Virus record (IMG/VR): IMGVR_UViG_3300022888_000404
Span: 1 to 20,448 of that record
Source of the DNA: a virus
Length of the DNA stretch: 20,448 bases
Direction: 5' to 3' (one strand)
The position numbers were made by a program, and so were the translations under genes. Shown here piece by piece: positions 4,537-12,133 of this stretch; the stretch's first letter is position 1; each line of letters begins with the position of its first letter. The notes under the pieces were generated by a model that made no database searches, was not told the origin of the DNA, and saw nothing but the letters and a program-made list of their open reading frames with translations.

Positions 4537-4737
4537 CTATTTCTTTCTCCAGACTATGTCTACGCAGTCATAGTCTGGAGAGTTTTCATATGTCAAGAGA
4601 ATTTTAGTTGGGTGTTTTTCTCTTATCATCCTCATCAGTTCTTTAGTTAAGGATTTTTCTTGGATGCCATTTTCCTTCTGGTTCTCCTGACTTTGGTTGG
4701 CTTTGGTTTTTCCACTGATCTGAGAAATCTTGCCCAT
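4537..4737 (-). CDS. possible small protein (66 aa, or 32 aa from an internal start)
   Basis: A leftward frame whose first 30 codons overlap the end of the 192-residue gene in another frame. From 4737 it would make 66 residues; a GAGGAAA sequence about nine bases upstream could act as ribosome site. An internal ATG at 4635 would give a 32-residue product starting MRMIREKHPTKILL and lying almost entirely beyond the overlap. The overlap region is Gln/Lys/Asn-rich (shadow-like), whereas the end (LLTYENSPDYDCVDIVW) looks more like real protein. The last codons form half of a 13-bp inverted repeat. No family recognised; the shorter form or no gene at all are both possible. Confidence 0.4.
   Translation of the reverse strand: MGKISQISGKTKANQSQENQKENGIQEKSLTKELMRMIREKHPTKILLTYENSPDYDCVDIVWRKK
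4546..4581. promoter_or_regulatory. 13-bp perfect inverted repeat with 10-base loop
   Basis: TCTCCAGACTATG (4546-4558) is repeated exactly in inverted orientation at 4569-4581, with a loop of ten bases. On the minus strand it lies at the 3' end of the 4537-4737 frame and 13 bases upstream of the -35 box at 4528-4533. There is no run of T after either arm, so it does not look like a standard intrinsic terminator. It could be a terminator or processing hairpin for the upstream unit, or a dimeric operator for the promoter. Confidence 0.7.
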
Positions 4738-5225
4738 ATGTATCTTTCCTCTCCATCACTTGTTCTTCTTATGATGTATGACACACCATCAGATTCGATG
4801 ACTATACCTTGCACACTCACTGTTGGATCATTGAGTGATTCAGATACATTGAATATATATTCTTCACCAATCAACACTTCAAAATCATCTGTGGTCTTCT
4901 CTCGCATCATCTCATTAAAGAATGCAAATGTGAATTCACTTAAGAACTCAATCATATCTGCTTTCTTCTTTGGCAAGTCTTTTACAGCGCATTTGAACAA
5001 TTCATCTAGCAGCTCTTTTGTAGGTATAGGCATAGTTGGGTCTTTCTCCGCATCCATTCTACCAGCCAGAGTCCTTGTTTCCATGCTGATGTTGGATATT
5101 TTTGAGTTTGTGGTGTTCATCCAGTTTTGTAATATACGTTCAAGCTCATCTAATCTGGCTATTGCGATCTTCCCATTCTTGGAAGAGGTATTAACCATGT
5201 TGACTACTGTTTGATATTCATTCAT
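4647..5225 (-). CDS. hypothetical protein (192 aa)
   Basis: A leftward gene with a strong ribosome site (AGGAG, eight bases before ATG) and a one-base overlap (TAATG) with the gene upstream. Residues 1-60 are helical and polar (LDELERILQNWMNTTNSKIS). Residues 65-115 form a second helical part. Residues about 118-170 look beta-rich (FEVLIGEEYIFNVSESLND, GVSYIIRR, EERYIWARFL). The last 20 residues are strongly basic (KPKPTKVRRTRRKMASKK), suggesting binding to nucleic acid. No family recognised. An opposite-strand frame of similar length is rejected because it is hydrophobic shadow sequence without a ribosome site. Confidence 0.75.
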   Translation of the reverse strand: MNEYQTVVNMVNTSSKNGKIAIARLDELERILQNWMNTTNSKISNISMETRTLAGRMDAEKDPTMPIPTKELLDELFKCAVKDLPKKKADMIEFLSEFTFAFFNEMMREKTTDDFEVLIGEEYIFNVSESLNDPTVSVQGIVIESDGVSYIIRRTSDGEERYIWARFLRSVEKPKPTKVRRTRRKMASKKNP

Positions 5226-5431
5226 TAAATTACTCCTATCTCATCTATATCCACCAATCTTGCTCCTGTGTCTCTCTGAAATTCATGGAATGTGAGATAA
5301 CACCTTGCCCTTTTAGAACCAACCTGTAGTACCACCACTGCAAACCACACATCATTCCCAGACCTAATGTCATAGAAATAGTGATTTGGACCCTTCTTCA
5401 ATCGAAAAAGGTACTTCATTTGTATCTTCAT
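5225..5431 (-). CDS. hypothetical protein (68 aa)
   Basis: A 68-residue gene. I chose the ATG at 5431, which overlaps the TGA of the upstream gene as ATGA. A TTG nine bases earlier (5440) sits only two bases from the GGGAG site, too close for initiation, whereas the ATG is about eleven bases from it. The product starts MKIQMKYLFRLKKG and alternates strands and charged turns (HYFYDIRSGNDVWFAVVVLQ, ARCYLTFHEF), so it is probably a small beta-rich domain. No family recognised. It is part of the overlapping 6413-4647 cluster. Confidence 0.65.
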   Translation of the reverse strand: MKIQMKYLFRLKKGPNHYFYDIRSGNDVWFAVVVLQVGSKRARCYLTFHEFQRDTGARLVDIDEIGVI

Positions 5432-5799
5432 CTTCTGCAATTCTCCCTTATGAATTCTATTAGGTCAGGTTGCTCTATACTGAATTTAGAGTTTTTGGAC
5501 ATTTCTTCAAAATCTTTTGAGCACCATCTCCATACACTATGTTCTGTAAGTATGGCTTTCATCTTATAGACTTCACTGTATATTTTAGGGTCGTGCTGTC
5601 TTATGATTGAAATCCAAGGAATTAAGCACCAATCTATGTATGACAGCCCAAGGTATTTTATTAGGGTATTCTTGCACAGGTGCTCATTTATAGAAGGAGA
5701 AATTGACTTGAATAGTTCCCTACAATAATTAGTTGGAATCCCACCAACTATAAGTCTGTTTGGATTCCATCTGGTCACACTCCTTGATTTCTTCCCCAT
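5428..5799 (-). CDS. hypothetical protein (123 aa)
   Basis: A leftward gene overlapping the upstream 212-residue gene by 25 bases, with a GAGGT ribosome site about seven bases before ATG. It encodes 123 residues, basic at the start (MGKKSRSVTRWNPNRL), Trp- and Cys-containing in the middle (LSYIDWCLIPWISIIRQHD) and helical at the end. Cysteines occur at scattered places and do not form an obvious zinc site. No membrane segment long enough to call. No family recognised. Tight overlaps on both sides suggest the cluster is made as a set. Confidence 0.7.
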   Translation of the reverse strand: MGKKSRSVTRWNPNRLIVGGIPTNYCRELFKSISPSINEHLCKNTLIKYLGLSYIDWCLIPWISIIRQHDPKIYSEVYKMKAILTEHSVWRWCSKDFEEMSKNSKFSIEQPDLIEFIRENCRR

Positions 5800-6413
5800 T
5801 CTACTACCTCTTCATCTATTGTTCCAGCGTTGTTCATCATTGAATGTAAATCCCCTAAAGTGTTTGGGTCTTTATTGAGGATAATTGTTATCCCCCTGCT
5901 TCTCATTAAGTTTATGTGTCCCCATACCATGTCCACAGATTTGATGGTTGATGGTTTTGATGTCTGCATTCTTATTAGTACGCCTCTATCCAAAAGAATT
6001 CTAATTTTACTTGTTATATCATATACTAGGTGTTTGTTGTTAGTTACCCCACTATTGTCATATATCAATGTGTTGTACCATGCTGTCATGTGGTCGTCAA
6101 GACACACTAATTTGACTCTGATTTTGGACAGACCCGAGTTTATCATGTCATTCAGCGCATTAGATAGCATCAGTATTAGGCTCTCATTTATTGGGGTTTC
6201 GTAGTTAAACATGAAATGTTTCAGCTTTTTAGATGTGTACTTACAGGTGTAAAACTTAGTTCCCTCAAATGTGTAAGTGTTTATGATGTGGTACACAACT
6301 CCTGGTCCACTCGATCCCCCTTTCTTTACATTCCAATTATACGCCAACCTCTTTAATGTCTGTCTGTGGTTTTTTGACAGAAACTCAAATATGATATCGT
6401 TTGGTTGTTGCAT
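5775..6413 (-). CDS. hypothetical protein (212 aa), first gene of the leftward cluster
   Basis: The first leftward gene after the divergent junction. It starts MQQPNDIIFEFLSKNHRQTL and has 212 residues. Visible patterns are alternating strands and helices (VVYHIINTYTFEGTKFYTCK, KIRVKLVCLDDHMTAWYNTL) and an acidic end (GTIDEEVVEWGRN). No family recognised. No Shine-Dalgarno site precedes the ATG; instead the ATG abuts a 7-bp inverted repeat. The next in-frame Met is deep in the protein, so this start is probably right and could be leaderless or weakly translated. Its promoter must lie in the 31-bp gap or within the start of the terminase gene. Confidence 0.7.
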   Translation of the reverse strand: MQQPNDIIFEFLSKNHRQTLKRLAYNWNVKKGGSSGPGVVYHIINTYTFEGTKFYTCKYTSKKLKHFMFNYETPINESLILMLSNALNDMINSGLSKIRVKLVCLDDHMTAWYNTLIYDNSGVTNNKHLVYDITSKIRILLDRGVLIRMQTSKPSTIKSVDMVWGHINLMRSRGITIILNKDPNTLGDLHSMMNNAGTIDEEVVEWGRNQGV

Positions 6414-6434
6414 TGGTCTGTAATTTTAGACCAA
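6413..6434. promoter_or_regulatory. 7-bp inverted repeat between divergent arms
   Basis: TTGGTCT (6413-6419) and AGACCAA (6428-6434) flank an 8-base AT-rich centre. This fills most of the 31-bp gap between the leftward and rightward gene blocks and touches the start codon of the leftward gene. The ribosome site AAAGGA of the small terminase gene overlaps its right arm. It could be an operator controlling both arms, or an RNA hairpin occluding the terminase ribosome site. No convincing promoter pair is visible in the gap. Confidence 0.55.
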
Positions 6435-6444
6435 AGGAATACTT

Positions 6445-7119
6445 ATGGATTTAGAAAAAATAAAAAATATGATAAGTGAAAGTGTGGTTGAGACTACTGA
6501 AATGGTAGTTGAGACAAAAGATGAAGTGATGACTGAGAATCTATCAAAGGTGGTTGAGTGGTATTTGTCTGGTGGAACCTATGCCAGAAAGAGGATGAAT
6601 AAAGTAAAACTAGCCGAGCATCTAGGCATAACTATAGACCAATGTAAAGCTATGGTTGTGTTTGCGAAGAAGCAGGTTAGCTTGAACATGACACAAACAG
6701 GTAGAGCTGAATTCGCATCATCCCAACTTGGTCTCGTTGCATCAGATGTTGAAAGAAGTATGGCAGATTTATACCCTGTGTTGATGAAGCTCAGGGATGA
6801 AATAATTGCATATGAAGGATCATTTGCCACAGAAGAGGGATTCATGTTAATCCGTTCTTTTGACTCACTACTTAACACCAAGAACTCATTTCTAGGCAGG
6901 AAGATGGATATAATAAGAACAGTGTTTGGCACTCAGAATCCTAAGACCAATCCAATATTTGACATGTTTGAACAGCTAGGAGAAGGAGTCAGACCTCTTA
7001 CCTCAACAGAAGCCATAGAGTACCTAGACAAGAAAGATGGAAGTGGGCTTGACAAATCAACAGGAAACCAAAACCTGGATTACCACAAGTTCATGGAAAT
7101 GAAGGCCAAGGGTAAATAG
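6445..7119 (+). CDS. terS: terminase small subunit (224 aa)
   Basis: The protein probably recognises phage DNA and helps load it onto the large terminase for packaging. Evidence is position directly before the large terminase and the general layout: a helix-turn-helix-like segment at about 50-75 (RMNKVKLAEHLGITIDQCKA), a long helical middle (about 95-150), and a polar C-terminal tail (DKKDGSGLDKSTGNQ). The ribosome site AAAGGA lies about eight bases before ATG. Its stop TAG overlaps the GTG start of the large subunit (TAGTG). Sequence identity to known small subunits is not obvious, which is normal for this fast-evolving family; the call rests largely on context. Confidence 0.7.
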   Translation: MDLEKIKNMISESVVETTEMVVETKDEVMTENLSKVVEWYLSGGTYARKRMNKVKLAEHLGITIDQCKAMVVFAKKQVSLNMTQTGRAEFASSQLGLVASDVERSMADLYPVLMKLRDEIIAYEGSFATEEGFMLIRSFDSLLNTKNSFLGRKMDIIRTVFGTQNPKTNPIFDMFEQLGEGVRPLTSTEAIEYLDKKDGSGLDKSTGNQNLDYHKFMEMKAKGK

Positions 7120-8687
7120 TGACACAGTTCCTAAGTACAGAACAACTTGATGAGTGGGTAAAGTGTCGGGATAATCCAATTTATTTTGCCAAAAAATTTT
7201 GCTACATATTTGATCCTGTGCGTGGAAAAATGAAGTTTGATTTGTATAAGTTCCAAGAGTTTGTGTTGTACTCATGGTGGACCTGTAGGTTGAATGTCAT
7301 GAAGAAACCTAGACAGATGGGTATAACATGGTGCGCTTCTGTCTATGCTTTGTGGTTTGCCCTGTTCAGAAGCTACAAGAACATACTCATCATATCCATT
7401 AAAGAGAAAACTGCCATAAGATTTTTGGGCAGGATAAAATTCATATATAGAAGCCTTCCAGAGTACATGAAGAAGAAGATTGTCAACGGAAAAAAGGGTG
7501 ATGATGGCACAAAAACAGAAATAGAATGGAGTGATGGCAGCAGAATTGAATCTGTTTCAAGCTCTGAGGATGCTGGGCGTTCAGAAGGTGTGTCATTAGC
7601 CATGATAGATGAGGCTGCATTCATTCAGCACATGGAAGCGATATGGAAAGCCATATTTCCTACCTTGTCTGTTGGGGGCGATATGATTTTATTTTCAACT
7701 ACAAATGGAGTTGGTAATAGGTATCATAAGGTATGGCAAGATTCCAAAGCCAATAAGAATGGATTCAATCCAATACTCCTGGATTGGAGAATGCACCCCG
7801 ACAGGGATCAAGCATGGTATGACCAGCAAAGAGAAGCATTGGGGGCTAGAGGATGCGCCCAAGAAGTAGATGGAGAGTTCTTAACCTCTGGTGATAATGT
7901 GTTTGATCTGATTACACTGCGAAACATGGAAGATGACATGGTAGAAAACCCAGTGGAACATCTACCAATAAATCCATTCCTCACTTATATGAAAAGAATT
8001 GAGGCTGTTCAGAAAGAAGCATACTTGATAAGTCCATCCCTGAGTGAGCCAAAAGTCTTGAGGAATTCAGAATTTGCATCTAATGAGATGCTTATATTTG
8101 AATACCCTGATGCCAGTTCCAAATATGTATTGGGGGCGGACACAGCCAAGGGCAAGGCAGGAACAGGCGATGAGAGTACAATAGTCGTACTTGATGACAT
8201 CACAATGAAGACAGTGTTTGAGTATTCGGGTCAGATTTCCATAGACTTATTTTCAACTCTGGTGGTGAGGGTTGGGGAATGGTACAATTTGGCTAATCTG
8301 TGCATAGAGAATGTTGGTATTGGATTGGCTACTGTTAAAGGTGTAAGAGACCAAGGATACCCAATTCAGAATATGTATAAGGAACAAAGACCCAAAATAC
8401 AAAGGAAGAATGAGTATGTGTCTTCTCAGACTGATTTAGGATTCCCTATGAATGTCAGGACCAAGCCAATAATGATAGCTGATCTGATAGAAGCATTACA
8501 AGACGGGTCACTAACTCTAATTTCAAACAAAGCTATTCAACAATTCCAAACTTACATAACCAACACGACTGGTCAAATGGAAGCGGCTGACGGCTATCTT
8601 GATGACCTAGTGATAGGTTATGGTCTTGCTATACAATGTAGGACTATGCAAAGATTCAGTGGTGGTCTGGTGATGCACGTATCATAA
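7119..8687 (+). CDS. terL: terminase large subunit (522 aa)
   Basis: The ATP-driven DNA packaging motor and headful or end-cutting nuclease. The N-terminal ATPase shows an atypical Walker A, KPRQMGIT (63-70), Walker B LAMIDEA (160-166) and the coupling motif FSTTNG (192-197). The C-terminal RNase H-like nuclease has GADTAKG with Asp341, IEN with Glu397, and LDD with Asp495/496, the expected acidic metal ligands. Length fits the family. Translation starts at GTG overlapping the terS stop, so expression is coupled. The portal gene starts two bases after its stop. Assignment is secure; the exact packaging type (cos, pac) cannot be judged from the sequence alone. Confidence 0.95.
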   Translation: MTQFLSTEQLDEWVKCRDNPIYFAKKFCYIFDPVRGKMKFDLYKFQEFVLYSWWTCRLNVMKKPRQMGITWCASVYALWFALFRSYKNILIISIKEKTAIRFLGRIKFIYRSLPEYMKKKIVNGKKGDDGTKTEIEWSDGSRIESVSSSEDAGRSEGVSLAMIDEAAFIQHMEAIWKAIFPTLSVGGDMILFSTTNGVGNRYHKVWQDSKANKNGFNPILLDWRMHPDRDQAWYDQQREALGARGCAQEVDGEFLTSGDNVFDLITLRNMEDDMVENPVEHLPINPFLTYMKRIEAVQKEAYLISPSLSEPKVLRNSEFASNEMLIFEYPDASSKYVLGADTAKGKAGTGDESTIVVLDDITMKTVFEYSGQISIDLFSTLVVRVGEWYNLANLCIENVGIGLATVKGVRDQGYPIQNMYKEQRPKIQRKNEYVSSQTDLGFPMNVRTKPIMIADLIEALQDGSLTLISNKAIQQFQTYITNTTGQMEAADGYLDDLVIGYGLAIQCRTMQRFSGGLVMHVS

Positions 8688-8689
8688 TT

Positions 8690-10108
8690 ATGGTAAAAAA
8701 CAAGAAATTCATACAGAAAAAACCCAAACCTAGAGATAAGCGGATTTCAACTGATAAGTTATTACCTGCCACTCCATCATCTGCGTTAATGCCATCAAGC
8801 TATATCCTACCTCCATTTGATATGAAAATGCTTGAGTTCTTAGAGAACTACAGCTTGACATTTTCCGACTTTTCTCAGGCAGTCGCAAACTTACAATTCA
8901 CACCAACCCTACTCCCTAGAATTGATATTGAATTCTATCCCAATACTTCCGATAAGCAGAAAGAAGTATTGGCGATGCAGGTTGGGGAAGTGTTTGATGA
9001 TTTTTGGGAAAGGATTTACCCATCAAGTGGGGCGGGACTTGGTCTTGATGTTATTGGACAAATCGCCAGGGGTGGTGCTGCTTCTGTTGAATGGGTATTG
9101 AACAAAGAAGAGAATAAAGTCAACAGAGCAGTCTTAGTTCCAATAGATGATATAAGATTCAAATCAAGAAAAGATGGGAGTTATTATCCAATACAATGGA
9201 TCCCCATGAAGGAGTTAGGCAAGCCTGGAAACTCAAAAGCCAAAGAAACTCCTGGTGAATTGTCACTTGACTACCCAACCTATAAGTATGTACCTCTTGA
9301 AACTGTGGGTGGAAGTCCTTATGGGATGCCTCCTTTTATATCAATCTTGAAGAAACTACAGACACAAGATAATATAATGGAAAACATAGATGACATAACA
9401 AAGAAGCTGGGATTACTAGGCTTCGTCAGTGTCATGGCAGATGCCCCTCCAAAGACTCCTGGTGAGTCAGAATCGGCTTACTCTACACGACTACAAACTA
9501 ATGCGGATGATTGGGCAAAAAGATTCAATGACAACATGAGCAAGGGTATGGTGTTTGGATACAGGGACTTGATGGAGATGAATTATAATGCCGTAGCTGG
9601 TGATGCAAGAGGTGTTCAACAGGTAGTGCAGGTTTTGGAAGAGCAGATCATATCGGGATTTAAGCAAGACCCTGCCATGTTTGGAAGAACCTACTCAACT
9701 ACCGAAACTTATGCAGGTGTTGTGTATGACAAATTCATTAATATGTTAGAGCATTATATGACTATTGTTTCCACTGTTATGAAAACAGGGATAATGATGC
9801 AGCTAAGGTTCTCAGCCATAAGGGTTAAGAATCTTGGCATCGTATATGAGCCACCAAAATCTTTAACTGCTAAAGTTGATGCAGAAGCAGAAAGAATAAG
9901 GTGCGAAACTACTATTTTGAAGAGAGACAATGGTATTATTGATCAGGTACAAGCTGCAAGAGAAATGGGGTATGATAGACCAGCAGCAGCAGGTCCAATT
10001 GTGCCAGATGAATCTTCTGACTCATCTGGGAATGATAGTGCCAAAACCACTTCAAATAATGTTTCTTTTGAGTTCAGTAAAGAAAAACGTAGATGGGTTT
10101 GGAGTTAG
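8690..10108 (+). CDS. portal protein (472 aa)
   Basis: Forms the dodecameric ring at the capsid vertex through which DNA is packaged. The call rests on the place directly after terL, the usual length and family-like segments: SPYGMPPFISILKKLQTQDN (about 205-224, start of the clip/stem region), a long helical part, and GFKQDPAMFGRTYSTTETYA (about 323-342) followed by a long helix, as in many portals. The N-terminus is basic (MVKNKKFIQKKPKPRDKR). The C-terminal tail is Ser/Asn-rich and ends RRWVWS. No strong ribosome site; translation is probably coupled to terL. The overlapping next gene begins three bases after the stop. Confidence 0.88.
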   Translation: MVKNKKFIQKKPKPRDKRISTDKLLPATPSSALMPSSYILPPFDMKMLEFLENYSLTFSDFSQAVANLQFTPTLLPRIDIEFYPNTSDKQKEVLAMQVGEVFDDFWERIYPSSGAGLGLDVIGQIARGGAASVEWVLNKEENKVNRAVLVPIDDIRFKSRKDGSYYPIQWIPMKELGKPGNSKAKETPGELSLDYPTYKYVPLETVGGSPYGMPPFISILKKLQTQDNIMENIDDITKKLGLLGFVSVMADAPPKTPGESESAYSTRLQTNADDWAKRFNDNMSKGMVFGYRDLMEMNYNAVAGDARGVQQVVQVLEEQIISGFKQDPAMFGRTYSTTETYAGVVYDKFINMLEHYMTIVSTVMKTGIMMQLRFSAIRVKNLGIVYEPPKSLTAKVDAEAERIRCETTILKRDNGIIDQVQAAREMGYDRPAAAGPIVPDESSDSSGNDSAKTTSNNVSFEFSKEKRRWVWS

Positions 10109-10110
10109 AT

Positions 10111-10302
10111 ATGAAGAGAAAACGTAAATTTGTTTCAAAAGAACAGTCAAAGAAACTTATTGAGGAAATGAATATATCACAGCCACAGATTGAGCCAGGG
10201 AAAACCAGATTTGAATTGATTGTTGATGTTAGTATCTTGGAGGATATAAAAAATGAAAACAAGGAAGAAAGTCACAAAAAAGCAAGCTCAAGAATACATT
10301 GA
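10111..10302 (+). CDS. small basic hypothetical protein (63 aa)
   Basis: A 63-residue gene beginning MKRKRKFVSKEQSKKLI just after the portal stop. A GGAG site lies seven bases upstream, so I prefer this ATG to the one at 10093 inside the portal gene. It is highly charged and predicted helical, with a central strand (TRFELIVDVSIL). Its last 50 bases overlap the start of the protease-scaffold gene in another frame, and the ribosome site of that gene (GGAGG) lies inside it. No family recognised. The place between portal and protease suggests a minor head or assembly role, which is inference. Confidence 0.55.
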   Translation: MKRKRKFVSKEQSKKLIEEMNISQPQIEPGKTRFELIVDVSILEDIKNENKEESHKKASSRIH

Positions 10303-11407
10303 GAAGTTTGGCATAAAGAAGGCATACACGGACAACACTTCCTTGAAGCAGTTCATTGTGTTGAAAGCCAGTAGTCTTCAATGTGGTATAGCCATAAGTA
10401 AAAAATCTGAGGTTGAAGCAGACGCACACAATGAAGATGGAGACGCAGAAACCAAGCGTCCTGTTTTTCGGATGCTGTCTAACACCACCGTTCAAGAGGT
10501 TTATGACTTTACAGAAGTAAGCCTTGAAAAGCATATTGATTTATTCTCCCATACGAAGCTGATGAAAGACCACACCCACACTATTGATTCAATTATTGGC
10601 ACAGTGGGAGTTGCAAGTTTTGATGAAGCACGTGGTAATGAGGATGATAAAGATTTTATCCCCAGTGGTGTGAATGCAGAACTTATTATAGATGAGGAAT
10701 TTGGTGCAACTGAAAAGAAGAAAGTCGCCAAAGGACTTATTGATTCAGGTTCAGTAGGGATAAATTTTGAGTCTGTTCCTTCACACGAATTTGAAGACCC
10801 TTGGGACTTCTACTGGTTACTTGGAACAGAAGTGGATGGAGAGCTGGTTAGATTTGTTGTCACTGATATATTGGAGATCAAAGAATTTAGCTTAGTTTGG
10901 TTGGGTGCTGACCCTTTTGCAAAAGACCAAAGCACACAAGCATCCAATGATAGCGTGTTTGAGTTCAAAAAGCAACTCGACAAGTCCACTGACGAGTTAT
11001 CAACTGTATCTCTTGAGCTTAAAGAGAGCAAATCAAAGCTGGAACTCGCAGATGAGAAAATTCGAGTGTTTGAAGAGAATAGTCAAATCATACTAAGTTT
11101 AGTGAATGATTTTACAGAAGCAAGTAAAATGATTAAACTTGGAAAACAATTCATCAGTGAATTGAAGCAAGATGTTAAGGACACATTCATAAAAGCTAAT
11201 ATGAAGTCGGATGAAGAAATGAATATCATCAATGATACGACTGATATTGCACAATTAAAATTATATCTAACTATGGCAAAGTCCAAAGTTGGTGAATTAC
11301 CTAACGGCCAACTGTCTGTTGGTCGCACCTCTAATGGTACAGGGTCTATGTTGACGTTGAACAGCAGTGGTGATACAATCAATTTGAAACCTATTGCAAA
11401 GGAGTAA
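10253..11407 (+). CDS. fused prohead protease and scaffold protein (384 aa)
   Basis: The N-terminal part (about 30-225) resembles prohead maturation proteases: a His motif KDHTHT (105-110, candidate His107) and a Ser motif LIDSGSVGINFE (162-173, candidates Ser165 or Ser167), then a strand-rich region ending FSLVWLGADPFAK. The C-terminal part (about 235-330) is a long charged coiled coil (KKQLDKSTDELSTVSLELKE), typical of an internal scaffold. The tail (about 345-384) is Gly/Ser/Asn-rich. Such fusions guide capsid assembly and then cleave scaffold and themselves. The ribosome site GGAGG lies nine bases before ATG. The order portal, protease-scaffold, decoration, capsid is canonical. Confidence 0.8.
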   Translation: MKTRKKVTKKQAQEYIEKFGIKKAYTDNTSLKQFIVLKASSLQCGIAISKKSEVEADAHNEDGDAETKRPVFRMLSNTTVQEVYDFTEVSLEKHIDLFSHTKLMKDHTHTIDSIIGTVGVASFDEARGNEDDKDFIPSGVNAELIIDEEFGATEKKKVAKGLIDSGSVGINFESVPSHEFEDPWDFYWLLGTEVDGELVRFVVTDILEIKEFSLVWLGADPFAKDQSTQASNDSVFEFKKQLDKSTDELSTVSLELKESKSKLELADEKIRVFEENSQIILSLVNDFTEASKMIKLGKQFISELKQDVKDTFIKANMKSDEEMNIINDTTDIAQLKLYLTMAKSKVGELPNGQLSVGRTSNGTGSMLTLNSSGDTINLKPIAKE

Positions 11408-12132
11408 TGATGGGTGGTCAAAAACAATACAAATATCCTTCTGGTGAGGGTATTGTAGTCAAGTCGGGCTTTACTCCAAGCCGTAATGATTTTGTGGAAT
11501 TGGAACTAGGCACTGGCTCAGCCATGCAACCAGTTGACTTTTCTGATAAGATCGCTGGTTTGGTGGGAGTTCCTACTACGGGGTTACTCCAACAACCTAA
11601 TGAGACGACCATCGAGCCTATGGCCTCCTATCGTCAAAATAAGGTTGCTGGTGAAATCATCAAGGGTGGTGCGCCAGTTATGTTGAAGCCCTCGGATGGA
11701 AAAGTATACACGTTTCTACCAGTATTTGCGGATGCAGGTGGAACCATAACGTTTACCACAACCGCTACAGGCGGAACTCACACAATCACTATTGGAGGTT
11801 TTTCAATACTTCTTGTAGTGACTACTGAGACCGTTAATGCAGCAGCTACGGCAATGGCAGTAGCTTTGAATGCAGATTCAGGGTTCAAGGCTCTAGGGCT
11901 TTTTGCTTCTGCAACTACTAATGTGGTGACGGTGAGTGGAAAACGGGGAGCATTGGATAATGCAATTACGTTGACCGAATCAACCACGGATGCTGCACAG
12001 TCTATGGCTGTAAGTGCGGCTACCTTGACTGGCGGTTTTGGGTATCCCGATGGTTCCAAATTTGGAATTGCGATGTCAAATGCAGCATCAGCGGCTACGC
12101 TTGATGTGCTAGTATTTGGAAGGGGTGTGTAA
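11407..12132 (+). CDS. capsid decoration-type protein with inserted beta domain (241 aa)
   Basis: Residues about 3-107 (GEGIVVKSGFTPSRNDFVEL, VAGEIIKGGAPVMLKPSDGK) and about 211-241 (GFGYPDGSKFGIAMSN, LDVLVFGRG) together look like a small capsid-stabilising or head-fibre-base protein, as is often found just before the capsid gene. Between them, about 109-210, is a Thr/Ala-rich insert (GGTITFTTTATGGTHTITIG ... VVTVSGKRGALDNAITL) of the kind found as added Ig-like beta domains in phage structural proteins, probably exposed on the capsid surface. The AAAGGAG site favours the second ATG (11410) over the first, which overlaps the protease stop. The alternative is a minor head protein; the context is strong. 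Confidence 0.65.
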   Translation: MMGGQKQYKYPSGEGIVVKSGFTPSRNDFVELELGTGSAMQPVDFSDKIAGLVGVPTTGLLQQPNETTIEPMASYRQNKVAGEIIKGGAPVMLKPSDGKVYTFLPVFADAGGTITFTTTATGGTHTITIGGFSILLVVTTETVNAAATAMAVALNADSGFKALGLFASATTNVVTVSGKRGALDNAITLTESTTDAAQSMAVSAATLTGGFGYPDGSKFGIAMSNAASAATLDVLVFGRGV

Positions 12133-12133
12133 G

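Noticed and set aside
4660-5214. 184-codon plus-strand frame opposite the 192-residue gene
   Set aside because: Hydrophobic, shadow-type composition, no ribosome site, and wrong direction; the minus-strand gene has a strong site and overlaps its neighbour as TAATG.
6374-6379. TTGACA as a -35 box for the structural operon
   Set aside because: No acceptable -10 hexamer occurs 15-19 bp downstream (TGATAT is only 12 bp away).
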